Of a stretch of DNA of 64,000 nucleotides, positions 17,655-26,732 are shown in pieces. The notes below the pieces were generated by a model that did no database searches, was not told where the DNA came from, and saw only the letters and a program-made list of their open reading frames with translations. How positions within the stretch are numbered: the first letter of the stretch is position 1; each line of letters begins with the position of its first letter. Source of the stretch: Sphaerotilus microaerophilus (GTDB lineage: Bacteria; Pseudomonadota; Gammaproteobacteria; Burkholderiales; Burkholderiaceae_C); contig NZ_AP025730.1 of NCBI RefSeq assembly GCF_023734135.1, positions 2,976,001 through 3,040,000 of the forward strand, in the 5' to 3' direction. The translations under genes and the position numbers were made by a program.

Positions 17655-17737
17655 TTGATCTCTCCTTTGTACGAGTGGTAACTTTTTCAAGAATCACGGA
17701 TCTGCGATACGGAACGCGGCTGAATCCCGACCGTGTG

Positions 17738-18061
17738 TCAGGGCAACAGATCCCCGAGGCCGTGGTGGATAGCCTGCTGACGCAACCAATCTTCCACTCC
17801 CCCGAAGTCCGCCCACGCCCTGCGGGCACCCCTTGCTTCGCTGTAGATCCTGCCGCGGTAGACCCGCAACTGTGATCCCAGACTGGTTGCGTCGGTGGCA
17901 TCGAGTACAAGAAACCCGCGGTAGCCAAGATCCTCTGGGGCTGGGGCCTCCGAGGGAGCGGTGACCCTCCTGAGGAGGCGACGCAACTGCACCTCCTCGT
18001 CGGGCGTGGGATTCCAACCGGGGTTGGGGCGGCCGCTGTAGATATCAATTTCTATTCTCAT
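17738..18061 (-). CDS. Small SGRPNPxW-domain protein
   Basis: A 107-residue protein of unknown function. It starts MRIEIDIYSGRPNPGW, followed by a helical LRRLLRRV segment and LGYRGFLVLDA. The same order of motifs (IDI-F/Y-SGRPNP-x-W, then LG-F/Y-RGF) opens the 296-residue protein encoded 36 bp upstream, so both carry one shared domain of about 50-60 residues, probably from a duplication. The start has CAGGAGA 7 bases upstream. No signal peptide, membrane segment or catalytic motif is visible. It could be an inhibitor, immunity-like partner, or substrate of the cluster enzymes; none is demonstrated. Confidence 0.75.
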   Translation of the reverse strand: MRIEIDIYSGRPNPGWNPTPDEEVQLRRLLRRVTAPSEAPAPEDLGYRGFLVLDATDATSLGSQLRVYRGRIYSEARGARRAWADFGGVEDWLRQQAIHHGLGDLLP

Positions 18062-18097
18062 GTAAAAATCTCCTGCTACAGGGCTCCCCTGTCACTT

Positions 18098-18988
18098 TCA
18101 CCTGACCCGCATGCCGGTCGGTGAGTAACGGTAGCCGCAAAAATGGACATAGGGACCACGATCACAGTTCTGCGGGGTAAGGGCCCCGCCGATCACCCTA
18201 CCTCGGTTGTCAGTGTTGCGGGCTGCGGTCGAGCCTGGTTTGTGGCCCCAGAAACCATTTGAATGACGGCGATACCAATGGTAATCGTGGCCTGGCCATA
18301 CCACCAACGCCACATTCTTGTTGGACCCGCTGCAGGTGGCCTTGCAACCGTCCCATGCTGCAGCGGTGGATACGCTTGCACAAGTAATTGGAGGGACAAT
18401 TGGGTGTCCAGAAATACGACCCGGCTGAGCGAAGGTGTCGGACCGATGGTTCATCGCATAGTTGTAGCAGTTGTTCTTCGGCTGAACGTCCGGTCGATTC
18501 CAGAACGCTGCGTTGTAGGCTGTGTTGGCGATCACGCAGGGCGCGCGGGCATCACCGGCATCCTCCTGCAGGCTTCCCTCGTCTTCGGCGGCAGGTTCCG
18601 CGGGCGCGTCTCCCAGAGACCGGGTATTCAGAACGTCGGCCACGTAGGCTTGGAGTTCGTCGTCCAGCACATGGCGGCCGGTATGCAGCAACCAGCGCAC
18701 CGCGTCGTCACTCTCATCGGCCGTGAGTGCAGGCGTCCTGTCGTCACCGAGTGTGACATCCGCCGGCAGCAAACCGCCCAGTCGGAAACTGGAGAGCAGT
18801 TCCGCGGGCAGACTGTCGTCGCCCTGGGCTGCCGCCACGAATCCGCGGAACCCCAACACGCTCTCCACGGCCGTTTCATCCTGCACGGCACGGCCTGCGA
18901 CACGCTGCAGCAACTTGTCCGCATCCTTGGCCGACAAGAGCCAGGAAGGATTGGGGCGCCCGGAGAAGATATCCAATGTGATCAACAT
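18098..18988 (-). CDS. SGRPNPxW-domain protein with a putative Cys/His hydrolase domain
   Basis: A 296-residue protein. Residues 1-60 carry the domain shared with its small neighbour (LDIFSGRPNPSW, VLGFRGF). Residues 60-125 are helical, residues 125-148 are an acidic Ala/Glu linker. The C-terminal ~145 residues contain KNNCYNYAMN (Cys174), TFAQPGR, VVWPGHDYHWYRRHSNGFWGHKPG (His237, His249) and a late VHFCGYRYSP. An early Cys in NCYNY and a later DYHWYR are arranged like the Cys-His pair of papain/NlpC-type folds, so a cysteine hydrolase is plausible but unproven. The ATG at 18988 has GGGAG 6 bases upstream; an ATG 4 codons earlier is possible. No signal peptide. Confidence 0.75.
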   Translation of the reverse strand: MLITLDIFSGRPNPSWLLSAKDADKLLQRVAGRAVQDETAVESVLGFRGFVAAAQGDDSLPAELLSSFRLGGLLPADVTLGDDRTPALTADESDDAVRWLLHTGRHVLDDELQAYVADVLNTRSLGDAPAEPAAEDEGSLQEDAGDARAPCVIANTAYNAAFWNRPDVQPKNNCYNYAMNHRSDTFAQPGRISGHPIVPPITCASVSTAAAWDGCKATCSGSNKNVALVVWPGHDYHWYRRHSNGFWGHKPGSTAARNTDNRGRVIGGALTPQNCDRGPYVHFCGYRYSPTGMRVR

Positions 18989-19149
18989 GATTGCTCCCAT
19001 TCATGAAGGGCGTCGAGGACGCCCAGTAAAAATGGCCGCTGGACGGGACGGCCTTGGCTGAGGTACTCCCTGATTTACTCGACTTGGGCAACTGCCTGAC
19101 GCCAGCCCAACGGCGCATGGACTTCCAACTGCAGTACGGAAAACGGCCT

Positions 19150-20022
19150 TCAGGTGAAAACCCGTTCGGCGAACGATGCCCTTGTGCCCTCAAGTTGCGG
19201 CACCTGGGCGTAGCCCATGCTCCGGATGAGGGCAGAGACCTGGGCGTCGAGTCTGGCGCGGGTGATGCCCACCCCGGCACCGCGCAGCACTTTGCAGTAG
19301 CAGTATGTATACACACCGCGGAATGCTCCGCCAATGTTGGCTTCGGCGGAGGTCTGATACTCGCGGCAGCCTGCCCAGAGGACATGGTTCAGCCCGGCTA
19401 CTACCACCGCTTCCCGCGCTCCTTCCGTGTTCACGGTGGGCTTCAGAATGCCATGGCTCGGCAGGGTTGGATCGGCTTCCAGGAAGAAGCCGTAATCCAG
19501 TGGCGGCTCGATATAGCGGTAGGCGACCGACTGCTCATCCGGCATGGTTGCCAACGCGGCCATATCCCGTGTCCCGGTGCCGGAATGGCATGAATCCAGG
19601 ATCACATCAAGATTTGCCCCTGCTGCGAGACCGGCAATTACGCCCCGCAAGTCATCGTCCCTGAGCATTCCTGCAGTCGCATAGTCGTGAGGGCAGATCG
19701 TCTCGTCCTTCTTGGGAGCCGCTTCGGGCTCATCTCCTCCCACATCCACGACTTGTGAGCCGTGCCCAGAGTAGTGGAAAACCAAGGTATCGCCTCTTTT
19801 TGCCCCGGTGACCAGCCATTTGAGACCGGCCAGGATGTTGGCGCGGGTCGCCCTCGCATCGGTGAGGATCCGCATGGAAGCAGGATTTGCCGGAACGATG
19901 CCCATGACGCTGAACGTGGTTGCAACATCACGAACGTCGTTGACACATCCGCGCAGGTCCGGACCGCCAGTACCCGCGGGCGAGTAGTCATTGATGCCTA
20001 CCAATAATGCCTTCTTTGCCAT
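19150..20022 (-). CDS. Caspase-family (C14) cysteine protease
   Basis: A 290-residue metacaspase/caspase-like protease. The opening KKALLVGINDYSP strand, the YSGHGSQ motif (His87) and the LDSCHSGTG motif (Cys145) give the full catalytic dyad, with the GCVNDVRDV helix and a p10-like C-terminal half (GGAFRGVYTYCYCKVL). No other domain, signal peptide or membrane segment is fused. The ATG at 20022 has AAGGAG about 9 bases upstream. It is the first gene of a minus-strand row of hydrolases and faces the divergent SARP-type activator. Bacterial caspases commonly act in regulated cell death, defence or specialised proteolysis; which applies here is unknown. Confidence 0.88.
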   Translation of the reverse strand: MAKKALLVGINDYSPAGTGGPDLRGCVNDVRDVATTFSVMGIVPANPASMRILTDARATRANILAGLKWLVTGAKRGDTLVFHYSGHGSQVVDVGGDEPEAAPKKDETICPHDYATAGMLRDDDLRGVIAGLAAGANLDVILDSCHSGTGTRDMAALATMPDEQSVAYRYIEPPLDYGFFLEADPTLPSHGILKPTVNTEGAREAVVVAGLNHVLWAGCREYQTSAEANIGGAFRGVYTYCYCKVLRGAGVGITRARLDAQVSALIRSMGYAQVPQLEGTRASFAERVFT

Positions 20023-20057
20023 TTCACCACTCCTTTGTCTTGCATTGAACAAGGGCT

Positions 20058-20071
20058 TTCGACAGGTCGAA
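20058..20071. promoter_or_regulatory. Palindrome upstream of the caspase gene (candidate operator)
   Basis: TTCGA-CAGG-TCGAA, a perfect 5-4-5 inverted repeat 36 bases before the caspase ATG. It lies in the 310-base gap (20023-20332) between caspase and the divergent activator. The rest of that gap holds AT-rich runs (around 20137-20150) that may be promoter DNA; no gene is seen in it. Confidence 0.3.
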
Positions 20072-20332
20072 TCGTTTTTTCCGATCACTGCTGCACAGAC
20101 GCGGATCCAACTGTTTTCACGCCAACTTGATCACCGTTTTTTTATTCTTCTACCGGTTGGGTTACGGGCAAGTCACCTCTTGGAGGGTGGTTTGTTTCAA
20201 GGTGTGTCGCGCGAGTCGAGACGTTCCAGTTGTATTGAGCGAACTCAAGATGGAGGGGGGGCGTCGCTCGGAGAATCAACAGCAGACGGACTGGAGATCG
20301 AGGTTGCCTCCAGGCAAAGTAGGGGTGGCGTC

Positions 20333-22330
20333 ATGACTCGTGCGGGTGAGACGGCAATGGGCGACGCGTTGCGCCCTTGGTTCGAAATGGAGACGGCATG
20401 TGCAGCGCCCGTGCCGGTGATGCACCGGTTCTTCGACGGCGATGTCGAAACGGCTCGCGAGATCAGGAGGGCGCTGGCCGAAGGCGAGACAACCGAGGCC
20501 GCAGCAGCCGTGATCGTGGCGCTGATGAGAGTTGCCGAACGAGGGTGGGGCCTGGAGGCATCGAACGACTGGATCGCACTGGGCGAACAGGTGCTGGCGG
20601 CTGGTTGTTCCGGTGTGGCTGGTGGTGCGTTGTGCGTTCACATACTGGCGGCAGAACTGCGGGGGTTAGCTGACCTCTTCGCCTCACAAGCGGCGCTGCC
20701 GCGCATGCATCTTGCCGTCAGGCGCGCGGACTCGACGCCGTTACGTCTCCTGGGAGCAGCGGCCGAGGCGCATCTGCAGTTGTTGTTCGGAGATCTGCAC
20801 GCGGCGCAGGCTGTGATTCGCGATGCCGCGTACTTGGTTCCACCCGAGAAACGCGCCTCGATTCCTGCCCTGTACCTCGGCAGCGCGGCGCTTCTGGCGC
20901 GCGCGCTGGGTGCTGAATGCGGCCCAAGGGAGGTCGAGTTGCTCCAGGACCTCGACGAGGGACGCATCCAGGCAGGTCTGCCGATGCACTTTCGGCTCAT
21001 GTTCGAGGCGCACCGGCTACTCGACCTGGCCAGGCGGGGCGACAGCGAGGCATGCGAACGGGCCGCCGATGGACTCCGCACACTTGTGATTCCAGCCCAA
21101 CGCAGCTACTACCAGAGCTACATGCACTACGCGCTGGGTGTGGCCGATCTGGTCTCACGCCGCCCGGTCGATGCGGCGACCCATGCGCGCCTGGCGATGG
21201 AGGAGGGTGTGTCGAGCGGAAGCGCCGCGGCCCGGTTGGTGCCCGCCCTGTTGCTTGCACAGAGTCTGTTCGACCAGGGGTTAGGAGCCGAGGCCTTGGT
21301 GGTCCTCGAACAGCATGAGCAGGACTGGCGCCGTCGTGGGTTTGGACTCCACCTGATCTCCGCGCTTCTGGAACGCGCACGCTGGCAGGAGCTCCAGGGC
21401 AAGCAGCGGGAAGCTGCGGCTGCGCGCGAGGAGGCAACTCAGGTGTTCGCGGGGCATCCGCTGCCGCTGCCTCTGCATCGGTCAAACGCCTGGGCATCTG
21501 AGTGGCGTTCCGGGTGCAGTCGCGGCACAACAGGCGCTTGGCCCGTTCGCTGTCGCGTCGAGATCACGACGCTGGGCTCTTTTCAGTTGGCCGTGGACGG
21601 CCGCGTTCTGCCGGATCGGGGCTGGGGTCGTGGGCGACGGGCGTCGACGTTGCTGCGCACCCTGATTGCGCTGGGTGGGCTGCACGTGCGTGCGGAAAGT
21701 CTGTGTGATTGCCTGTGGCCGGATGCGGAGGGTGACCAGGCGCGTCACAACCTCAAGGTGGCGCTGTGGAGGCTGAGGCGGCTCGGCAGTCCTGCCGAGG
21801 CCGATGTGATCCCCTGGCTGCACTTGCAGCAGGGGGAGGTGTCGATCGATCCGCAGTGCTGTGGGGTCGACGCGCTGCGATTCCAGTCCGCCCTGCGGCA
21901 CGCTGGCGATGATGCTCAGCAGCTGTGGGCCGTGTTGGCGACCTACGCGGGAGATTTTCTGCCCGAAGACGACAGCGCTGCGGTGACGACCTTCCGTGAG
22001 CGCCTGCGGCAGGACTTCGTTCGCTCGACGTGGACCGCCGCGCAGGCCAGCCTGCTGGGCAGTGACGCCATCGGGCCAGACCGGATCGCGTTGATTCGGC
22101 GTGCTGTGGCGATTCAACCGGACCAGGCACGGGGCTATGAGCTGCTGATGTCGCTGCACCTGAAGAACCAGCAGGCCACCGAGGCGATCCTGGTGTTCCA
22201 CCATGCGCAGCAGCGGTTCCACGGGCGGGAAGACGGAGCCGGCTACCAGGCGTTGCTGCGTCTGAAGAGTCTCGCGGCCGACCGGCTGGCCGGTGTAGAG
22301 CGCTGGGGGGCGTCTCTGCCTTCGGCCTGA
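20333..22330 (+). CDS. SARP/BTAD-type transcriptional activator
   Basis: A 665-residue regulator. Residues 1-400 are almost entirely helical, with Ala/Leu-rich pairs of helices like TPR-type repeats (for example AAARLVPALLLAQSLFDQGL). An OmpR-like winged helix follows at ~408-490 (VEITTLGSFQLAVDGRVL, RRASTLLRTLIALG, ARHNLKVALWRLRRL), then the helical bacterial transcriptional activator domain to ~650. In classic SARPs the order is the reverse (DNA-binding first), but long forms with C-terminal DNA-binding plus BTAD exist. The ATG at 20333 follows AGGGGT; upstream in-frame starts would extend into the caspase leader. It is divergent from the caspase gene and is the obvious candidate regulator of the whole row. 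Confidence 0.8.
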   Translation: MTRAGETAMGDALRPWFEMETACAAPVPVMHRFFDGDVETAREIRRALAEGETTEAAAAVIVALMRVAERGWGLEASNDWIALGEQVLAAGCSGVAGGALCVHILAAELRGLADLFASQAALPRMHLAVRRADSTPLRLLGAAAEAHLQLLFGDLHAAQAVIRDAAYLVPPEKRASIPALYLGSAALLARALGAECGPREVELLQDLDEGRIQAGLPMHFRLMFEAHRLLDLARRGDSEACERAADGLRTLVIPAQRSYYQSYMHYALGVADLVSRRPVDAATHARLAMEEGVSSGSAAARLVPALLLAQSLFDQGLGAEALVVLEQHEQDWRRRGFGLHLISALLERARWQELQGKQREAAAAREEATQVFAGHPLPLPLHRSNAWASEWRSGCSRGTTGAWPVRCRVEITTLGSFQLAVDGRVLPDRGWGRGRRASTLLRTLIALGGLHVRAESLCDCLWPDAEGDQARHNLKVALWRLRRLGSPAEADVIPWLHLQQGEVSIDPQCCGVDALRFQSALRHAGDDAQQLWAVLATYAGDFLPEDDSAAVTTFRERLRQDFVRSTWTAAQASLLGSDAIGPDRIALIRRAVAIQPDQARGYELLMSLHLKNQQATEAILVFHHAQQRFHGREDGAGYQALLRLKSLAADRLAGVERWGASLPSA

Positions 22331-22403
22331 CCGACGGGGGGCGGGCTGCCTGGAAGGCCTTTCCCTGCCCGGCGAGCTGTGCCCAGGGCCGGGTGTGTGG
22401 CGG

Positions 22404-24290
22404 TCAGCTGTCCTGACCGCTGGCCACCACGACCGCCAGGGCCACCTCACCCAACCCGGCCAGCCGGGCCAGCAAGGTCGGGATGTCGCCTTCAGGCACC
22501 GGTCGGCTGAACAGGTAGCCCTGCACCTCGGTGCAGTCCTCCCTCGCCACCAGGTTCAGCTGCTCGGCGGTCTCGACGCCCTCGGCGGTGCTGGCGATGC
22601 CCAGGCTGCTGCACAGGCCGCTGACGGCGCGGATGATGGCCAGCGCGTCGGCCTTGTGGCTGACTTCGTGGACGAAGGAGCGGTCGATCTTGACCTTGTC
22701 GAAGGGGAAGCTGCGCAGGTAGGCCAGCGAGGAGTAGCCGATGCCGAAATCGTCCATCACGATGTGCACGCCGTCGCCGCGCAGTGCGTGCAGGACTTCC
22801 AGGGTGGCCGCGTTGTGATCCATCAGCACCGATTCGGTGATCTCCAGCTCCAGCCGCTCGGCACGCAGGCCGGCGTCGGCCAGCGCCGTTCGCACGCTGT
22901 CGACCAGCCCCTGGCCGAGGGTGAACTGACGCGCGGAGACGTTGACGGCCACACGCAGCGGGGTGGGCCACTGGGCGGCATCCCGGCAGGCGCGGCGCAG
23001 CACCCAGTCGCCGATGGGCACGATCAGGCCGAGGTCCTCGGCCATCGGGATGAAGTCGCCTGGTGGCACCAGGCCCCGCTGGGGGTGGCGCCAGCGCAGC
23101 AGCGCTTCGAAACCACTGACTTGTTGGCTGTTTACGTGCAACAAGGGCTGGTAGTGCAACTCGAACTCACCCACCTCCAGCGCACGACGCAGATCGATCT
23201 CGAGCGTGCGACGGTCCTGGGCGGCTTCGTCCATGGCTGGGTCGAAGAAGCTGTGGCGGCCGCGACCGCTGGCCTTGGCGTTGTAGAGGGCCAGATCGGC
23301 GCGCTTGACCAGGGTGACCGCGTCTTCGCCGTCGCGCGGTGCCAGGGCGATGCCGATACTTACGCCAATGTTGGCCGTCTGGCCGTCCAGGTCATAGGGC
23401 TGCTCGATCGCATGGACCAGCCGTTCTGCCAGTTCTTCAGGATTCGCTACCGGGCTGAGCTGGTCAAGCAGGATGGCGAACTCGTCCCCGCCCAGGCGGG
23501 CGATGGTATCGCTGGCGCGCACGTGCTGGCGCAGCCGCTGGGTGACCTGCAGCAGCAGCGCGTCACCGGCCGGGTGCCCCAGGCTGTCGTTGACGGCCTT
23601 GAAGCGGTCGAGGTCCAGGCACATCAGCGCTACGTGGCGGTCAGCCGCCCGCGTGGCGAGCGCGTTGTCGATGCGGTCGCGCAGCAGGACGCGGTTGGGC
23701 AGGTCGGTCAGGGCGTCGTGCGAGGCCATGCGCGCCATGCGGGCATCGGCCAGCCGCCAGGCGGTCACGTCGTCGTAGGTCTGCACGCATCCGCCGTCGG
23801 GCAGGGGCTCGTGGGTGACCACGAGGATGCGCCCGTCGGTGCAGTCGCGCTGCAGGGCGGTGCGGCGTGCGCTGTGCATCAGGGCGAGATAGGGCGAGAT
23901 CGGCTGGCCCTGTGGATCGCAGTCGCTGTGCGCCTCGACCAGGCGCCGGCCGACCTGGGCGGCGGCGTCGAGGCCGAACATCGCCGCGAAGCGGCGGTTG
24001 CACACTGCCAGTCGCTGCTGTACGTCGAACATGCACAGGCCCTGGCTCATGTTCTCCAGGGCGGCTTCGAAGCGGGTGTTCTGCACCTGCAGCGAGTCGA
24101 CCACGGCTTCGAGCCGCCGGTGGGCTTCGTCGATCTCCTCGCCCATCAGGCGGTTGGCGCGGGCGATGCGCTGCCGGTCGCGCTCATCGTCGTCGTAGGC
24201 GGACGAGACCAACGTGCACAGGCGGTCGAGGTCGACCTGGCCCTCGCCGCATCGGGCACGCTGCAGTTGTTTGACGAGGAGTTTGTGCAT
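22404..24290 (-). CDS. PAS-GGDEF-EAL cyclic-di-GMP turnover protein
   Basis: A 628-residue signalling protein. A coiled-coil-like helix (about 35-75) precedes a PAS domain (about 75-190), then a GGDEF domain with intact RLGGDEFAILLD and an upstream RASD allosteric I-site, then an EAL domain with GFEALLRW, DDFGIGYSSL and TAEGVET. Both synthase and phosphodiesterase motifs look active, so net output must be set by the PAS input or partners. It starts 6 bp after the FIST gene and is the last gene of a three-gene signalling operon. An 8-bp hairpin (22400-22420) overlaps the stop codon. Confidence 0.92.
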   Translation of the reverse strand: MHKLLVKQLQRARCGEGQVDLDRLCTLVSSAYDDDERDRQRIARANRLMGEEIDEAHRRLEAVVDSLQVQNTRFEAALENMSQGLCMFDVQQRLAVCNRRFAAMFGLDAAAQVGRRLVEAHSDCDPQGQPISPYLALMHSARRTALQRDCTDGRILVVTHEPLPDGGCVQTYDDVTAWRLADARMARMASHDALTDLPNRVLLRDRIDNALATRAADRHVALMCLDLDRFKAVNDSLGHPAGDALLLQVTQRLRQHVRASDTIARLGGDEFAILLDQLSPVANPEELAERLVHAIEQPYDLDGQTANIGVSIGIALAPRDGEDAVTLVKRADLALYNAKASGRGRHSFFDPAMDEAAQDRRTLEIDLRRALEVGEFELHYQPLLHVNSQQVSGFEALLRWRHPQRGLVPPGDFIPMAEDLGLIVPIGDWVLRRACRDAAQWPTPLRVAVNVSARQFTLGQGLVDSVRTALADAGLRAERLELEITESVLMDHNAATLEVLHALRGDGVHIVMDDFGIGYSSLAYLRSFPFDKVKIDRSFVHEVSHKADALAIIRAVSGLCSSLGIASTAEGVETAEQLNLVAREDCTEVQGYLFSRPVPEGDIPTLLARLAGLGEVALAVVVASGQDS

Positions 24291-24295
24291 GGGGC

Positions 24296-25468
<1,173 letters not shown>

Positions 25469-25483
25469 GGCAGATCACCCGTG

Positions 25484-26461
25484 TCAAAACAACTCCAACC
25501 CCCCCGAGTGCACCAGCGCATCGATCGCCGCCTCGTTCTCCCGGAAGTTGTCCGGCAGCCAGCGCAGGTTGAAGACGAAGCGTTGGTCGAGCACGACGCG
25601 CACGGGGTTGGCGGGGTCGGGGTCGCGCAGGGTGTAGCGGAAGCACAGCTGGGGGTCGTCGCTGCCGAAGGAGATGTAGCGATGTTGGTGGTTGACGATG
25701 ATGGGCACCTGGGTCAGGTGGCCGGAGCCGGTGTCGTTGACCACGAAGCGGTTCTTGAAGGTGCCCCAGACGAGGTTGGTGATGTCGGCCAGCACGTTGT
25801 TGACGTCGCGGAAGCTGTCGTAGTCGGCCGGCAGCAGGGTCTTGCCCTGGCGCACGAAGTCCATCAGGGCCTGTTCCTCGGTCTGCAGCATCAGGTAGCC
25901 GCGGCCCCAGTCGCTCTCCAGCGGCATCAGGCTGAACAGCTCGCCGAAGATGATGCGGTCGCGCACCACCTGCGGAGGTTGCACGTCGACTTCGATGTCG
26001 ATGAACTGGTTGCGCAGCGCCACCAGCGTCAGCTCCTCGATACCGCGCACCAGGGCGTGGGGGTAGACGAGGCTGAAGATGCAGCGGTCGATGCTGGGCT
26101 GCAGCTCGTGCATGCGCGCGGCGGTGTAGCCGGCGCTAAAGCAGTCGCGGTCCGGCTCGGGCAGGTCGCTCAGGTCGATGGGCGTGCCTTCGTTGCGGCG
26201 CAGGAAGATCGGCAGCTCGGGGCGGGCGGCGTGGATGCTGCGCCCGAGCAGGATGCCGCCGTCGCTCTGGTCGTTGAAGCGCTCGGAAAGGAAGATCGCG
26301 CCGAGATCCACGTTGCTCTTCAGGACGGACATCACGTTGTCGGCATAGGCCTTGAGCGGAAGCAGGTGGTTGTCCTCGCAGAAGGCCTTGATGCGGTCGT
26401 GGCAGGCGCTGTCGCCTTCCAGCACCAGGACCTTGCTGATGAGTTGCGCGGTGTCGTTCAT
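25484..26461 (-). CDS. Response-regulator-like protein with CheX-type domain
   Basis: A 325-residue protein starting at ATG 26461 (MNDTAQLISKVLVLEGDSAC). Residues 10-120 resemble a receiver fold, but the phosphorylatable Asp strand reads LGAIFLSERF and lacks the usual Asp, so it is a degenerate receiver. Residues ~160-300 look like a CheX-type chemotaxis phosphatase domain (DVNNVLADITNLVWGTFKNR and GSGHLTQVPIIVNHQ). It leads the operon with FIST and GGDEF-EAL genes, spaced 15 bp from FIST. CheX proteins dephosphorylate CheY-like receivers, so it may tune a linked phospho-relay. The CheX assignment is by pattern. Confidence 0.75.
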   Translation of the reverse strand: MNDTAQLISKVLVLEGDSACHDRIKAFCEDNHLLPLKAYADNVMSVLKSNVDLGAIFLSERFNDQSDGGILLGRSIHAARPELPIFLRRNEGTPIDLSDLPEPDRDCFSAGYTAARMHELQPSIDRCIFSLVYPHALVRGIEELTLVALRNQFIDIEVDVQPPQVVRDRIIFGELFSLMPLESDWGRGYLMLQTEEQALMDFVRQGKTLLPADYDSFRDVNNVLADITNLVWGTFKNRFVVNDTGSGHLTQVPIIVNHQHRYISFGSDDPQLCFRYTLRDPDPANPVRVVLDQRFVFNLRWLPDNFRENEAAIDALVHSGGLELF

Positions 26462-26732
26462 GCGTGGGTTCCTGTTGAGTCCTGCGGGGCGTGCCCGGCG
26501 GGCCGGCCGCTCTGACGGGTCGATGACGCGACATCGGCCATTGCGGCGGCAAGCTGAAGCGCCTGATACGAAAAAAGTGTGAGGGGCTGTGGCAGCCGTC
26601 GCCTGATGGCCGGTGGGGCGGGCGCCGTGGGGTGCGTTCTGGTTGCTGCCCCGCCCAGGGTCTGGCTGCCGTGTGGCCCGCAGCGGCGACAATCCGCGGG
26701 CCGTTTCCCTGGCCAGCTTTCACGCGCCCTCG

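Noticed and set aside
22400..22420. Perfect 8-bp-armed hairpin (GCGGTCAG/CTGACCGC)
   Set aside because: It overlaps the stop codon of the GGDEF-EAL gene and lacks a T-run, so it was not called as a terminator.
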